Assembly: GCA_034430175.1 (NCBI GenBank)
Contig: DAOUFI010000010.1
Coordinates: 1-64,000 of the forward strand
Direction: 5' to 3'
Length of the DNA: 64,000 nucleotides
Source: UBA6107 sp034430175
GTDB lineage: Bacteria > Chloroflexota > Anaerolineae > Anaerolineales > Anaerolineaceae
A model generated the notes under the pieces. That model did not search any database, had not been told where the DNA came from, and saw only the letters and a list, made by a program, of their open reading frames with translations. Below are positions 1 to 9,098 of this stretch, piece after piece; positions within the stretch are counted from its first letter, which is position 1; each line of letters starts with the position of its first letter. A program made the position numbers and the translations under genes.

Positions 1-48
1 CTTTTTCACTCATCGTGTGTAGTCTGTCCACTTTCTTCCTCCACGTAT

Positions 49-92
49 GGGGACATTTTAACTTTGGTAAAAGGGGACATTTCTACTTTGGT
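49..92. mobile_element. Insertion-sequence-like terminal repeats (partial element)
   Basis: Two 20-bp direct repeats beginning GGGGACATTT and ending ACTTTGGT lie at 49-68 and 73-92, differing at only two positions. Repeats of this composition and spacing look like the multiple transposase-binding repeats at the end of a DDE-transposase insertion sequence. The transposase would lie left of the window; one frame ends in a stop at 20-22 (TAG). The family is not established from what is visible. Confidence 0.5.
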
Positions 93-114
93 TTAACAAA
101 CCTATTTGCCACCC

Positions 115-143
115 TTGCAATGTAAATATGGGCATGATAGAAT
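115..143 (+). promoter_or_regulatory. Sigma70-type promoter for the nusA operon
   Basis: TTGCAA (115-120) and TAGAAT (138-143) are separated by 17 bp, just inside the IS-like end and about 105 bp before nusA. No rimP gene, the usual first gene of this operon, lies between the promoter and nusA. Confidence 0.5.
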
Positions 144-247
144 ATCTACGCAAGTCAAACGTAACAGCCGTCAACGAAAAGTGGGCAACCCCCACTTTTC
201 TTATTATGTGACCCGCAAGATATGTTATCAGGTGGAGAAAACCAAGT

Positions 248-2122
248 ATGAAGAACGAATTTACACTGGCATTCAACGAAGTCCTCGAAGAGAAAGGCCT
301 CCCGAAGGAGATCATCATTAAAGCGCTCGAATCGGCGATCATTTCCGCATATAACCGGTCGGTTAAAACGGATGTCACCCGCAAGATCGAAGCATCGATA
401 GACCTTGAGACTGGCAAGATCAAGATCTTTGCTGAAAAGGAAGTGGTCGAAGATGTTCAAAACCCGATCACCGAGGTTTCACTTGAAGAAGCCCGTGAAT
501 ATGACGCGAATGCAGAACTCGGAAGCCTGGTGATGGTGGACGCTACTCCGGCAGATTTTGGTCGTGTCGCCGCTCAGACAGCTCGCCAGGTTATCCAACA
601 ACGCATACGCGATGCCGAACGGCAGGCACAGTTGTCATTTTATGAAAAACAACTTGGCGAGATCGTCAGCGGTGTGGTCCAGGCGGTCAGTGCCACTGGT
701 CTAACGGTCGGTCTCGAAATGAAGACCGAAGCCAGTATGCCACGCAAAGAAATGATTCCCGGCGAGAGATTTCACATCCATGAACGAGTCCGCTCACTTG
801 TTGCCGAAGTCAAAGACAACCAGCGTGGGCCGCAGATCATCCTCTCCAGGACTCATCGTAATTTCCTGCGCCGTTTGCTTGAAAATGAAGTCCCTGAAAT
901 ATTTCATGGTATCGTTGAGATCCGTTCCATCGCCCGTGAACCTGGTCAACGCGCCAAAGTGGCTGTATCCGCCACCCAACAGGGTATCGACCCGGTTGGT
1001 GCCTGCGTGGGTATCCGCGGTGTACGCATCCAGGCGATTGTAAAAGAATTGCATGATGAGAAGATTGATGTCATCGAGTGGAATGCTGATCCCGCGGTCT
1101 TCATCGCTAAAGCGATCAGCCCCGCGCGTGTCAACGGAGTTTACCTGAACGAACAGAAGAGCGGTGGTGGAAAAACCGCCACAGTTGTTGTCCCTGAAGA
1201 TCAACTCAGTCTGGCGATTGGCCGAGACGGTCAGAATGCCCGTCTGGCAGCCAAGCTGACAAGCTGGCGCATCGATATCAAGAGCTTGCCAGAAGCCGGT
1301 TCGGACGCTCTTGCAAAGATCACCTCAGACCCCGCGCTTGTTTTGTTGCTCGAATCTGAAAAAGAGAATATCGAGCGCATGCAAGAGCTGCTAGCTCGTA
1401 AGGCCGATGGGCGACCATTAACCCCTGAAGAATATGATTTCATGGCCAAATTCGTGGATCGGGTGGAACGAAAAGCCACCACTAAAACTCCCGAACAAAA
1501 ACAGGCTGAAGAAGATCGCTTCATGGAACTCAAGAAGAACATCCCGGCTTCTGCGTTCGAGACCAACATTCTTGACAGCGGCCTGCCTGAACATGTTGCT
1601 TACATCCTCCAGGAAGCGGGTTATGCCACGACTGGTGAGCTCGCGATCCAGATGAAAGTCGATTCCGACAACATCCTGCGACTACAAGGAATAGGCCCCC
1701 GCGCCATGGAAAGCATCGACGCGTTAATGGTTAGCCTGGATGAGCAACTAGCAGCGGATGCTTTGAAGAAGGAAGAGACAGCGGAGGTTGAACCGGTTGA
1801 GACAGTTGTTGTTGAAGAAAAAGTTGCTGAACCGATTGTCACTGAAACCATTACGGAAGAAATAACAGAGCCTGAAAAAGCGGTTGAGACTACCGAACCC
1901 GAAGAAGAACAATCTCTTGAAGAGTTGTTCAAGCTCCGTCCTGAAGTTCTTGAAAACGTTGTCACCAGCGACGAAGAAGACGAAGAAGGTGTTAAAAACA
2001 AGAAGAAAGGTAAGAAGAAGAGCAAACACGTTGAAGTCACCTATGACCCAGACCGCGATTTAACCATTGCCAAGAAGAAACATAAACGCGGTGGTGAAGG
2101 CGATTGGGATTGGGATGTTTAG
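248..2122 (+). CDS. nusA: Transcription termination/antitermination factor NusA
   Basis: NusA binds RNA polymerase and nascent RNA and modulates pausing, termination and antitermination. The visible order is an N-terminal polymerase-binding domain (about 1-125), an S1 domain (about 130-200), two KH domains (about 205-345, with the GIRGVRIQAI and AIGRDGQNARLA loops), and a helix-hairpin-helix-like segment (about 435-505). The C-terminus is unusual: about 70 residues rich in Glu, Val and Thr, then a Lys-rich tail ending in a Trp/Asp-rich stretch, giving 624 aa against the usual 350-500. The ATG at 248 follows a GGTGGAG ribosome-binding site. It heads the nusA-ylxR-infB-rbfA operon; rimP is missing upstream, where an IS-like end is found instead. 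Confidence 0.96.
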   Translation: MKNEFTLAFNEVLEEKGLPKEIIIKALESAIISAYNRSVKTDVTRKIEASIDLETGKIKIFAEKEVVEDVQNPITEVSLEEAREYDANAELGSLVMVDATPADFGRVAAQTARQVIQQRIRDAERQAQLSFYEKQLGEIVSGVVQAVSATGLTVGLEMKTEASMPRKEMIPGERFHIHERVRSLVAEVKDNQRGPQIILSRTHRNFLRRLLENEVPEIFHGIVEIRSIAREPGQRAKVAVSATQQGIDPVGACVGIRGVRIQAIVKELHDEKIDVIEWNADPAVFIAKAISPARVNGVYLNEQKSGGGKTATVVVPEDQLSLAIGRDGQNARLAAKLTSWRIDIKSLPEAGSDALAKITSDPALVLLLESEKENIERMQELLARKADGRPLTPEEYDFMAKFVDRVERKATTKTPEQKQAEEDRFMELKKNIPASAFETNILDSGLPEHVAYILQEAGYATTGELAIQMKVDSDNILRLQGIGPRAMESIDALMVSLDEQLAADALKKEETAEVEPVETVVVEEKVAEPIVTETITEEITEPEKAVETTEPEEEQSLEELFKLRPEVLENVVTSDEEDEEGVKNKKKGKKKSKHVEVTYDPDRDLTIAKKKHKRGGEGDWDWDV

Positions 2123-2142
2123 TTAACCTGTGAGAAAGTAGG

Positions 2143-2457
2143 GTGAGCAAGAAACCGCAAAAACGCGTGAAGCATATTCCACAACGTACTTGCATTGGCT
2201 GCAGGACGGTTCTGGCAAAAAAGACATTGATCAGAATCGTCCGAACGCCTGAAGGGGTACAGGTGGATTTGACCGGAAAGTTGCCTGGAAGAGGCGCTTA
2301 CATTCACGGTAAACGTTCCTGCTGGGAACGAGCCTTGAAAGGTCCGGTTGGGAATGCCTTGAAAATTGAATTGACCGAAACAGATAGACAGCGTTTATCT
2401 GATTACATGATTACATTGCCTGAAGAGTCTGAGCCGGAAACCGGTGAACAGCAATGA
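2143..2457 (+). CDS. ylxR: YlxR family RNA-binding protein
   Basis: A 104-aa basic protein with the family signature: RTCIGCR near residue 15 and PGRGAYIH near residue 48. In Firmicutes the family has been reported to bind RNase P RNA (RnpM); that role here is by family only. It starts at a GTG 20 nt after nusA. The conserved nusA-ylxR-infB order supports the call. The L7Ae-type gene (ylxQ) often found next in Firmicutes is not present before infB. Confidence 0.9.
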   Translation: MSKKPQKRVKHIPQRTCIGCRTVLAKKTLIRIVRTPEGVQVDLTGKLPGRGAYIHGKRSCWERALKGPVGNALKIELTETDRQRLSDYMITLPEESEPETGEQQ

Positions 2458-2576
2458 GGTTTAGCCGAATGACCGCATAAGCTGTCCAAAAATTGCTCGA
2501 ATACCGGGTCTGGTGGAAAATCAGAGACTCACTATCATCAAGATAGTTTCAGGCGAATACTTAATGGAGGTGTTAT

Positions 2577-4364
2577 ATGAGCGAAAATGGACAGAAAACC
2601 ATTGAATTTCCTGGTTCAATTACAGTTAGAGAATTAGCGCAAAGAATGGATGCCAGTCCCATCCAAGTGATCAAGGTTTTAATGACCAACGGGGTAATGG
2701 CCAACATTAACCAGATCATTGATTTTGATACCGCAGCGATTGTCGCCTCCGAACTCGGCTACGAAGCCGTCCTTGAAAAATCAAAAGATACCAAACCGGC
2801 TGAAGAAGAGGGAGAAATCCCCCTCTGGCGTCGCCTGATTATGGATGAAGATCCAAAACACCTTGTCACGCGCCCGCCAGTGGTAACCATTCTTGGGCAT
2901 GTCGATCACGGCAAGACCACTCTGCTGGATGCCATCCGCAACACCAACGTGGCCGGTGGAGAAGCCGGCGGCATCACCCAGCATATTGGTGCATACCAGG
3001 TGGAGCATAAAGGCCGTCTGCTGACCTTCCTCGACACCCCGGGCCACGCGGCATTCACTGCCATGCGCGCGCGCGGCGCGCAAGGAGCGGATATCGTCAT
3101 CCTGGTCGTCGCGGCCACCGATGGTGTAATGCCGCAGACCAAAGAAGCGATCGCTCACGCCCGTGCTGCCCGCGTTCCCATCATTGTCGCGCTCAACAAG
3201 ATCGACCGCCCCGAAGCCAACCCAGATTTCGTCAAGCACCAACTGGCCGAAAATGGTTTGGTACCGGATGAATGGGATGGAACGACCCTGGTCGTGCCTG
3301 TTTCAGCGAAAATGCGTAAGGGTTTGGAAGATCTGCTTGAGGGTATCCTGCTGGTAAATGACAGCCTCGAGATCAAAGCAAATCCCAACGGCAAGGTGAT
3401 CGGAACGGTCATCGAAGCTCAGATGGACAAAGCCAAGGGTGTGGTTGCCACCCTGCTGGTGCAAAACGGCACCCTCGAATTGGGAAACACCGTGCTGGCG
3501 GGAGATGCGTATGGAAACATCCGGGCGATGTCTGATTTCCGCGGCAAAAAAATCAAGAGCGCCGGACCTTCCACCCCTGTGTTGGTAATGGGTTTGAATG
3601 GTGTACCTGCTGCCGGTGAGATCTTCCAGGTGGTACCCAACGAACGTGAAGCCCGCGCGATCATTGAAACTAAAGCCGCGGCAAAAGCCGAAGCAAACAC
3701 CGCTGCTCCTAAGGCGACGCTGGAACAACTCTTTGAAAAATTCCAGGCCGGAGAGGTGCGTGAATTGCCTCTCATTGTTAAAGCCGATGTACAGGGATCC
3801 CTGGAACCGATCGTCTCAGAACTGAACGAATTGAGCAAGGGCGAGATCAAGATTAACATTCTGCAGGCAGAAACAGGCAATATCAGCGAGAACGATGTGA
3901 TGCTAGCCGCCGCCTCAAAAGCAATTGTGATCGGATTCAATGTACAGGTCGATTCTTCTGTTAGAAACCTCGCGGACAACGAAGGTGTTTCGATTCGCCT
4001 GTACGATATCATCTATCGAATGACGGAAGACATCGAAAAAGCGCTCAAAGGTATGCTGGAACCAGAGATCAAGGAAGTCCATATTGGTTCCGCGTCAGTA
4101 CGACAGATTTTCAAGATCAACAAAGTTGGCACCATCGCCGGTTGTCGTGTGACCCAGGGTGAGTTACGCCGAAATTCACATATCCGTGTCATGCGAAATG
4201 GCAAGGAAGTCTTCGATGGCGAAGTTTCATCTTTAAAGCACGAAAAAGACGATGTCCGTGACGTGCGTCAAGGCTTAGATTGTGGAATTTCTTTAAAAGG
4301 GTATAATGATATCGTCGAAGGCGATATTTTAGACTGCTACATCCTTGAAAAGACAGCAAAATAA
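2577..4364 (+). CDS. infB: Translation initiation factor IF-2
   Basis: A GTPase that brings initiator tRNA to the 30S subunit and promotes subunit joining. The N-terminal IF2_N motif (FPGSITVRELAQRM) is at residues 11-24, followed by G1 GHVDHGKT (107-114), G3 DTPGHAAF (153-160) and G4 NKID (207-210), then the IF2 core beta-barrels and C-terminal fMet-tRNA-binding domain. At 595 aa it lacks the long repetitive N-terminal extension of E. coli IF2. The ATG follows GGAGG at 2566-2570. A 119-nt gap separates it from ylxR; I see no clear promoter there. Confidence 0.97.
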   Translation: MSENGQKTIEFPGSITVRELAQRMDASPIQVIKVLMTNGVMANINQIIDFDTAAIVASELGYEAVLEKSKDTKPAEEEGEIPLWRRLIMDEDPKHLVTRPPVVTILGHVDHGKTTLLDAIRNTNVAGGEAGGITQHIGAYQVEHKGRLLTFLDTPGHAAFTAMRARGAQGADIVILVVAATDGVMPQTKEAIAHARAARVPIIVALNKIDRPEANPDFVKHQLAENGLVPDEWDGTTLVVPVSAKMRKGLEDLLEGILLVNDSLEIKANPNGKVIGTVIEAQMDKAKGVVATLLVQNGTLELGNTVLAGDAYGNIRAMSDFRGKKIKSAGPSTPVLVMGLNGVPAAGEIFQVVPNEREARAIIETKAAAKAEANTAAPKATLEQLFEKFQAGEVRELPLIVKADVQGSLEPIVSELNELSKGEIKINILQAETGNISENDVMLAAASKAIVIGFNVQVDSSVRNLADNEGVSIRLYDIIYRMTEDIEKALKGMLEPEIKEVHIGSASVRQIFKINKVGTIAGCRVTQGELRRNSHIRVMRNGKEVFDGEVSSLKHEKDDVRDVRQGLDCGISLKGYNDIVEGDILDCYILEKTAK

Positions 4365-4394
4365 CCTTGAGCGCGGACAGGAATGGAGTAAATC

Positions 4395-4751
4395 ATGCCC
4401 TCACCTTTAAGGTTAAAAAGAATTGGAGATCGCATCCGCCAGGAGCTATCTGAAATGTTGGCGAAAGGCGAGATTCATGATCCACGTCTGGAAGGTATCT
4501 CCTTTACAGAAGTTAATGTCGACCGCGAACTTTCTTATGCCAATATATTTGTATCGGCAGTCGAAGGATCCAGTCGAGCCAAGGATGTTTTGGAAGGATT
4601 GGAAACCGCGTCAGGCTTTTTGCGGAAAGCGCTAGCCTCCCGTATTGAGTTACGTACCTTTCCAAGACTTCGCTTCCATTGGGATAATACTCCTGAAAAC
4701 GCGGACAAGATCGAAAGGATCATCTATAAATTGCATGCTGAAAAAAAGTAA
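4395..4751 (+). CDS. rbfA: Ribosome-binding factor A
   Basis: A 118-aa KH-like 16S rRNA maturation factor that acts on the 30S subunit, important for processing of the 16S 5' end and cold adaptation in E. coli. The start PSPLRLKRIGDRIRQELSEM and the central VNVDRELSYANIFVS are family typical. It lies 30 nt after infB in the usual order and is preceded by a GGAGT site. Confidence 0.93.
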   Translation: MPSPLRLKRIGDRIRQELSEMLAKGEIHDPRLEGISFTEVNVDRELSYANIFVSAVEGSSRAKDVLEGLETASGFLRKALASRIELRTFPRLRFHWDNTPENADKIERIIYKLHAEKK

Positions 4752-4770
4752 TACTGAAATTGGAATGGGA

Positions 4771-5763
4771 ATGATAGACGAACAGATTAGAACAAAATTC
4801 GAAAGTGCGCATCTTATTGGTATCACCGCGCATATTCGTCCGGATGGAGATGCGATCGGTTCTGTATTGGGGTTGGGGATGTCCCTGATCCAGGCGGGCA
4901 AGAACGTCCAAATGGTACTGAAAGATGGGGTTTCCCATTCTTTCCGGCATTTGGAAGGGTCTGAAATGATCAAATCTAATTTCACAGAAGAATGCGATCT
5001 TTATGTCGCCGTCGATTGCTCTGATATTAAAAGAGTCGGCGGCGTTTTGGATGGGAAACAGGTCGGTATCGCGATCGATCACCACATCACCAACGATAGT
5101 TACGCTTCAGTAAACCTGATCGTCCCCGAAGCCGTGGCCACCTGCGAGATTTTGGCGGAGCATCTACCTCTGTGGAATTTGCCGGTAACCCTTGCAGTCG
5201 CCCGGGCGCTACTCACCGGCATTATCAGCGACTCGATCGGATTCCGCACCTCAAACACTACCGCGAAATCACTCCGTCTCGCTGCGGACCTGATGGATGT
5301 TGGCGCGAACATTTCCGAGCTTTACAATAAAGCGTTGATCTATCGTAGTTATTCCGCCACCAATTACTGGGGGTACGCTTTGGCACGGCTGCAGCACGAA
5401 GACAATCTCGTTTGGACCTCGCTTACGCTGCAGGATCGGACCAATTCAGGTTACAGCGGCAATGATGATGCCGATCTGACCAATATCCTCTCCAGTATCG
5501 ATCCACTTGATGTTGCCGTGTTGTTCGTTGAGCAAAAAGCTGATCTGACAAAGGTGAGCTGGCGGGCGAGACCTGGACTCGATATTTCTCCACTGGCAAC
5601 CTCATTTGGAGGCGGTGGTCATCCAGCTGCCTCTGGAGCTGAAATCAAGGGAACGCTGGATGAGGTGCAGAACCTTGTCTTAACAGCAACACGCAAGTAT
5701 CTTGATCAAATAAAAGTAGAAGAAACAAATGGGAAACATATTATGGGTGGCAAAGACTTATAG
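4771..5763 (+). CDS. nrnA: DHH/DHHA1 phosphoesterase, NrnA-like (nanoRNase / pAp phosphatase)
   Basis: A bifunctional-type phosphoesterase that degrades 2-5-nt RNAs and/or dephosphorylates pAp. DHH motifs are visible: HIRPDGDAIGS near the start, AVDCSDIKR, AIDHHIT and GIISDSIGFRT; the C-terminal DHHA1 motif is SFGGGGHPAASGA. The ATG at 4771 follows a GGAATGGG stretch and gives 330 aa, the family length; an in-frame ATG at 4765 is also possible. An upstream extension would overlap rbfA and is not supported by the family. The rbfA-nrnA-truB order is common in Gram-positive-type genomes. Which of the two activities dominates cannot be told. Confidence 0.9.
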   Translation: MIDEQIRTKFESAHLIGITAHIRPDGDAIGSVLGLGMSLIQAGKNVQMVLKDGVSHSFRHLEGSEMIKSNFTEECDLYVAVDCSDIKRVGGVLDGKQVGIAIDHHITNDSYASVNLIVPEAVATCEILAEHLPLWNLPVTLAVARALLTGIISDSIGFRTSNTTAKSLRLAADLMDVGANISELYNKALIYRSYSATNYWGYALARLQHEDNLVWTSLTLQDRTNSGYSGNDDADLTNILSSIDPLDVAVLFVEQKADLTKVSWRARPGLDISPLATSFGGGGHPAASGAEIKGTLDEVQNLVLTATRKYLDQIKVEETNGKHIMGGKDL

Positions 5764-5771
5764 GAGTTGAT

Positions 5772-6686
5772 ATGAGCCAACAACAAGATAATTTCGATTT
5801 AAAAAATGCAATCTCTGGGGTACTGGTCATCGATAAACCAGTAGGAATGACCTCTCACGATGTGGTGCAGGTAGTACGCAAGGGGACGAATATTCGCCGC
5901 GCCGGACATACCGGAACGCTCGACCCGCGCGCCTCAGGTGTGTTGATCGTCCTGGTCGGACCAGCAGTCCGCCTGAGCGAATACGTCTCCGCTTCCGATA
6001 AACGCTACCAGGCTGTGATCACGCTTGGCAAGAAGACCGATACCTTCGATGAAGACGGCAAGCAGCTCGCATCTGCTGAAGTGAATGTCACCGAAGAACA
6101 ATTTGAAAAAGAACTAAAAACCTTCATCGGTGATATCGAACAGGTACCTCCTCCCTACTCGGCGGTGAAAGTGCAAGGCCGTAAAGCCTATGAAATGGCA
6201 CGAGAGGGTGAAGAGGTCGATCTGGCTCCCCGCATCATCAGCGTCTACTCCCTGGAATTACTGGAATGGGCTCCTCCCGAAGTGGTGATCGATATTTTCT
6301 GTTCATCAGGTACTTATGTTCGTTCGCTGGCTAATGACCTGGGCGAACGCCTCGGCTGCGGAGCCACCCTTACCGGTTTGCGTCGCACCAAGAGCGGACG
6401 CTTTACTCTGCGTGATGCTGTTCCCTTGCGGAAACTCAATGAGGCGTTCACTGATGGCACCTGGTACCAGTACCTGATCCCGGCGGCTGAAGCCCTCTCC
6501 GATTGGCCGGCGCTTGAACTCAGCAATGAAGAAATGGAAACCGTGCGACATGGCAACCGCATCCCCGCCATCCCCACGCCAGAAAAGAAAGCCCGCGGAA
6601 TCAGTCAGCAGGGTGAACTGGTGGCTCTTTTGGAACTCGACGAAGCCACCAACGAGTGGCAGCCCAAGAAGGTTTTTTTCTCCTAA
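5772..6686 (+). CDS. truB: tRNA pseudouridine(55) synthase TruB
   Basis: Makes pseudouridine 55 in the T-loop of tRNAs. The TruB signature GHTGTLDPRASGVL carries the catalytic Asp51; GVLVIDKPVGMTSHD lies near the N-terminus, and SGTYVRSLANDLG near residue 178. The C-terminal about 90 residues correspond to the TruB C-terminal RNA-binding region. It starts 8 nt after the nrnA stop and is the last gene before a strong terminator, closing the nusA operon. Confidence 0.96.
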   Translation: MSQQQDNFDLKNAISGVLVIDKPVGMTSHDVVQVVRKGTNIRRAGHTGTLDPRASGVLIVLVGPAVRLSEYVSASDKRYQAVITLGKKTDTFDEDGKQLASAEVNVTEEQFEKELKTFIGDIEQVPPPYSAVKVQGRKAYEMAREGEEVDLAPRIISVYSLELLEWAPPEVVIDIFCSSGTYVRSLANDLGERLGCGATLTGLRRTKSGRFTLRDAVPLRKLNEAFTDGTWYQYLIPAAEALSDWPALELSNEEMETVRHGNRIPAIPTPEKKARGISQQGELVALLELDEATNEWQPKKVFFS

Positions 6687-6692
6687 GCAAAC

Positions 6693-6724
6693 CTCCCCCT
6701 CGCAAAACGAGGGGGCTTCTTTTG
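6693..6724 (+). terminator. Rho-independent terminator after truB
   Basis: A perfect 8-bp GC-rich stem, CCCCCTCG (6695-6702) with CGAGGGGG (6708-6715), has a 5-nt loop and is followed by CTTCTTTT. It ends the nusA-truB operon immediately before the ribF promoter. Confidence 0.9.
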
Positions 6725-6748
6725 GACTATTTGCATATCCTATATAAT
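6721..6748 (+). promoter_or_regulatory. Promoter of ribF; leaderless arrangement
   Basis: TATAAT at 6743-6748 ends only 6 nt before the ribF ATG (6755), with a weak TTTGGA at 6721-6726 (16-bp spacer). Transcription would start at or within a base or two of the ATG, and no ribosome-binding site can fit, so the mRNA should be leaderless. Confidence 0.6.
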
Positions 6749-6754
6749 TAGCCA

Positions 6755-7684
6755 ATGAACAAGATCAAACCACTCATCACTTCTAACATCGATCGATCCT
6801 GGGTCACCGTGGGTTCCTTTGATGGCGTGCATCTCGGACATCAGGCATTGGTCCGCGAGCTGGCAGCGCGTGCTCACGCTGCTGGCGAAAAAGCTGTGGT
6901 TATCACCTTCTCGCCCAACCCGGCGGTTTTTTTCAAGCGAGCGCCTCTGGCTTACAATTTATGCAGCGTGGAGCAACGCGAAAAGTTACTCATAGAGCAG
7001 GGCGTGGATCAGGTGATCACGATTGAATTTGATGAGAACATTGCCGCGCTTACCGCAGAACAATTCATGCAGCAAGTAAAACAATCACTGGGCATTACTC
7101 ACCTGCTGGTGGGGAGCAATTTTGCGCTCGGCCGTGGCCGCGGCGGCGACGTCCCAGCGCTGCAAGAAATTGGCAAGCAAATGGGATACATTGTCGAGAT
7201 CACCCCCCCTGTCAAGGTCGATGGCGAGGTCATCTCCTCCAGCCAGATCCGCGGCTTATTGCAAGAAGGGAAACTGGATCTTGCCAACCTGTTGCTTGGC
7301 AGGGCTTACTCGCTTGAAGGGAATGTAGTCCATGGAGAACACCGCGGCAATAAACTGGGATTCCCCACCGCGAACCTGGAAATCGCTGGAAACAGGCTTC
7401 TGCCAGCCAAAGGCGTGTACGCTTGCCGTGCCAAAGTGGAAGGGATGGTTTACACAGCTGTCACCAACATTGGCGTGCGGCCCACGTTCGAGAATCCCCT
7501 CCCCTCCCCGCGGGTAGAACCGCATCTGATTGACCTGGCGAAGGACCTCTACGGTCACTACATGGAATTGGAGCTGATCGAATATCTCAGACCTGAGAAG
7601 GCCTTTGACAGCCCGCAGGAACTGATCGCGCAGGTGAACCGGGATATCCAGAAAACGAGGGAGTTGATCGATCATGACCGCTAA
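6755..7684 (+). CDS. ribF: Bifunctional riboflavin kinase / FAD synthetase RibF
   Basis: Phosphorylates riboflavin to FMN and adenylates FMN to FAD. The N-terminal nucleotidyltransferase domain shows GSFDGVHLGHQALV (about 17-30) and the ISSSQIRGLL motif near 165. The C-terminal kinase domain (about 180-305) has GNKLGFPTANLE and GVYACRAKVEG. At 309 aa it is standard length. It appears to begin its own leaderless transcript, and its last 11 nt overlap thyX, so FAD supply is transcribed together with a FAD-dependent enzyme. Confidence 0.95.
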   Translation: MNKIKPLITSNIDRSWVTVGSFDGVHLGHQALVRELAARAHAAGEKAVVITFSPNPAVFFKRAPLAYNLCSVEQREKLLIEQGVDQVITIEFDENIAALTAEQFMQQVKQSLGITHLLVGSNFALGRGRGGDVPALQEIGKQMGYIVEITPPVKVDGEVISSSQIRGLLQEGKLDLANLLLGRAYSLEGNVVHGEHRGNKLGFPTANLEIAGNRLLPAKGVYACRAKVEGMVYTAVTNIGVRPTFENPLPSPRVEPHLIDLAKDLYGHYMELELIEYLRPEKAFDSPQELIAQVNRDIQKTRELIDHDR

Positions 7685-9086
7685 TCTGCAAGTCTACCTG
7701 CTCGACCCTCAGAAATATTCGCCGGAAACTATCGCCGTGGCCTTCGCCAAGACATCCCGTTCGCCCGAGTCATTCAAAGTGATCGTGGACGAGTTGAACG
7801 ATGCCAAAAGCGCGGAGTTCAACGAAAAATGGGTGGTCGGTTACGGGCATTCCTCGGTGGCTGAGCATGCCGTACTGCATATCGCGGTTGAGAACATCTC
7901 CAGGCTGGCGGTTGAATGTCTGGAATCAAACAGGCTGGCATCCTATACCGAGAAATCGACACGCTATCAAACCTGGAACGCGGATGCGTTCTTCATCCCC
8001 GAAAACCTTGGCAACCCCACCCTCAGGCAGGAGTACACTGAAACCTGTCAAAAATTGTTGGCGACCTACTTAAGATTCATGCCATTAGTGAGTGATACCA
8101 TCAAGAAGAAATTCCCATCTGCCGCGGATGAGTCTGCTTCGGCTTACGAGCGTCGTGTGCGGTCGATGACGTCGGATGCCTGCCGATTCCTGTTGCCAGC
8201 ATCTTCACTAGCCAACGTGGGCATGACCATTAACGCGCGCGCGCTGGAACACGCCATCACCAAACTGCTATCCAGCCCGCTGGAGGAAGTGCGCAAGGTT
8301 GGACAAAGTATCAAAGCATGCGCGGTGGAGCAAGTGCCGACTCTATTGAAGTATGCCAATTCGGATGGTTACCTTGAATGTGCTGATGAGAAATTTCGAT
8401 TACACGAACCAATCCTTCGTGAAGATTCTGACTGGTGCAGATTGATCGCATCCGACCCAGATGCTGAGAACCGGGTTTTAGCCGCTTGCCTGTATCGATT
8501 CAATAATATTTCTAACAAACAGGCGATCAGACAAATCGAGAGCTTCACGTTGGATGAGAAAAAAGGGTTCGTCAAAAACCTGTTCGAGTGCGAGAACCGG
8601 CATCTGGATCCGCTGCGTGAACTGGAGCATGCCGTTGTCACCGTGGAGATGACCGTGGACCAGGGAGCGTACTACGAGATCAAACGTCACCGCATGATGA
8701 CACTGACACCGCAACGATTGACCGCTGACCTGGGATACGCCATCCCCAGAATCATCGAAACCGCTGGATTGACAGGTGAATACCGTGAATGCATGGAAAT
8801 GGCAAAGAAAACCTATCAAGATATCACTAAAACCGATCTGGATTTAGCGGCGTACGTGATCCCCAACGCGTACCACCGTGGTTTCATTGTCACATCCAAC
8901 CTGCGCAGTTTACTGCACTTCATCAAGCTGCGTTCGGCAGCGAACGCGCATTTCTCCGTGCGCCGCGCGGCGCAGCAACTCTCCAGTGAGCTGCGGAAGG
9001 CATTTCCGGTCTTCGCGCCGTACTTTTTACCGGTGATAAGTGAATCCGTCGCCGAAATTGAATCCGAATTCTTTTTCCAATTGTAA
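7674..9086 (+). CDS. thyX: FAD-dependent thymidylate synthase (ThyX), two-lobed form
   Basis: ThyX methylates dUMP to dTMP with methylene-THF and FAD. At 470 aa it is about twice the classic size of 220-250 aa. Two ThyX-like halves are visible. The first has GHSSVAEH (58-65) and ESNRLASYTEKSTRY (84-98), which resembles the C-terminal part of the ThyX motif RHRxxSxxxxSxR. The second has EIKRHRMMTLTPQRL with RHR at 338-340, matching its N-terminal part; Thr stands where the motif has Ser. Neither half has a perfect motif, so the active site may be built from both. It overlaps ribF by 11 nt, which fits its FAD need. Assignment to the family is firm; catalytic competence is inferred. Confidence 0.85.
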   Translation: MTANLQVYLLDPQKYSPETIAVAFAKTSRSPESFKVIVDELNDAKSAEFNEKWVVGYGHSSVAEHAVLHIAVENISRLAVECLESNRLASYTEKSTRYQTWNADAFFIPENLGNPTLRQEYTETCQKLLATYLRFMPLVSDTIKKKFPSAADESASAYERRVRSMTSDACRFLLPASSLANVGMTINARALEHAITKLLSSPLEEVRKVGQSIKACAVEQVPTLLKYANSDGYLECADEKFRLHEPILREDSDWCRLIASDPDAENRVLAACLYRFNNISNKQAIRQIESFTLDEKKGFVKNLFECENRHLDPLRELEHAVVTVEMTVDQGAYYEIKRHRMMTLTPQRLTADLGYAIPRIIETAGLTGEYRECMEMAKKTYQDITKTDLDLAAYVIPNAYHRGFIVTSNLRSLLHFIKLRSAANAHFSVRRAAQQLSSELRKAFPVFAPYFLPVISESVAEIESEFFFQL

Positions 9087-9098
9087 AGAAGGTACAAG

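Noticed and set aside
1621..2040. Long open frame opposite the nusA C-terminus
   Set aside because: Ser/Thr/Phe-rich low-complexity shadow of the Glu/Lys-rich coding strand.
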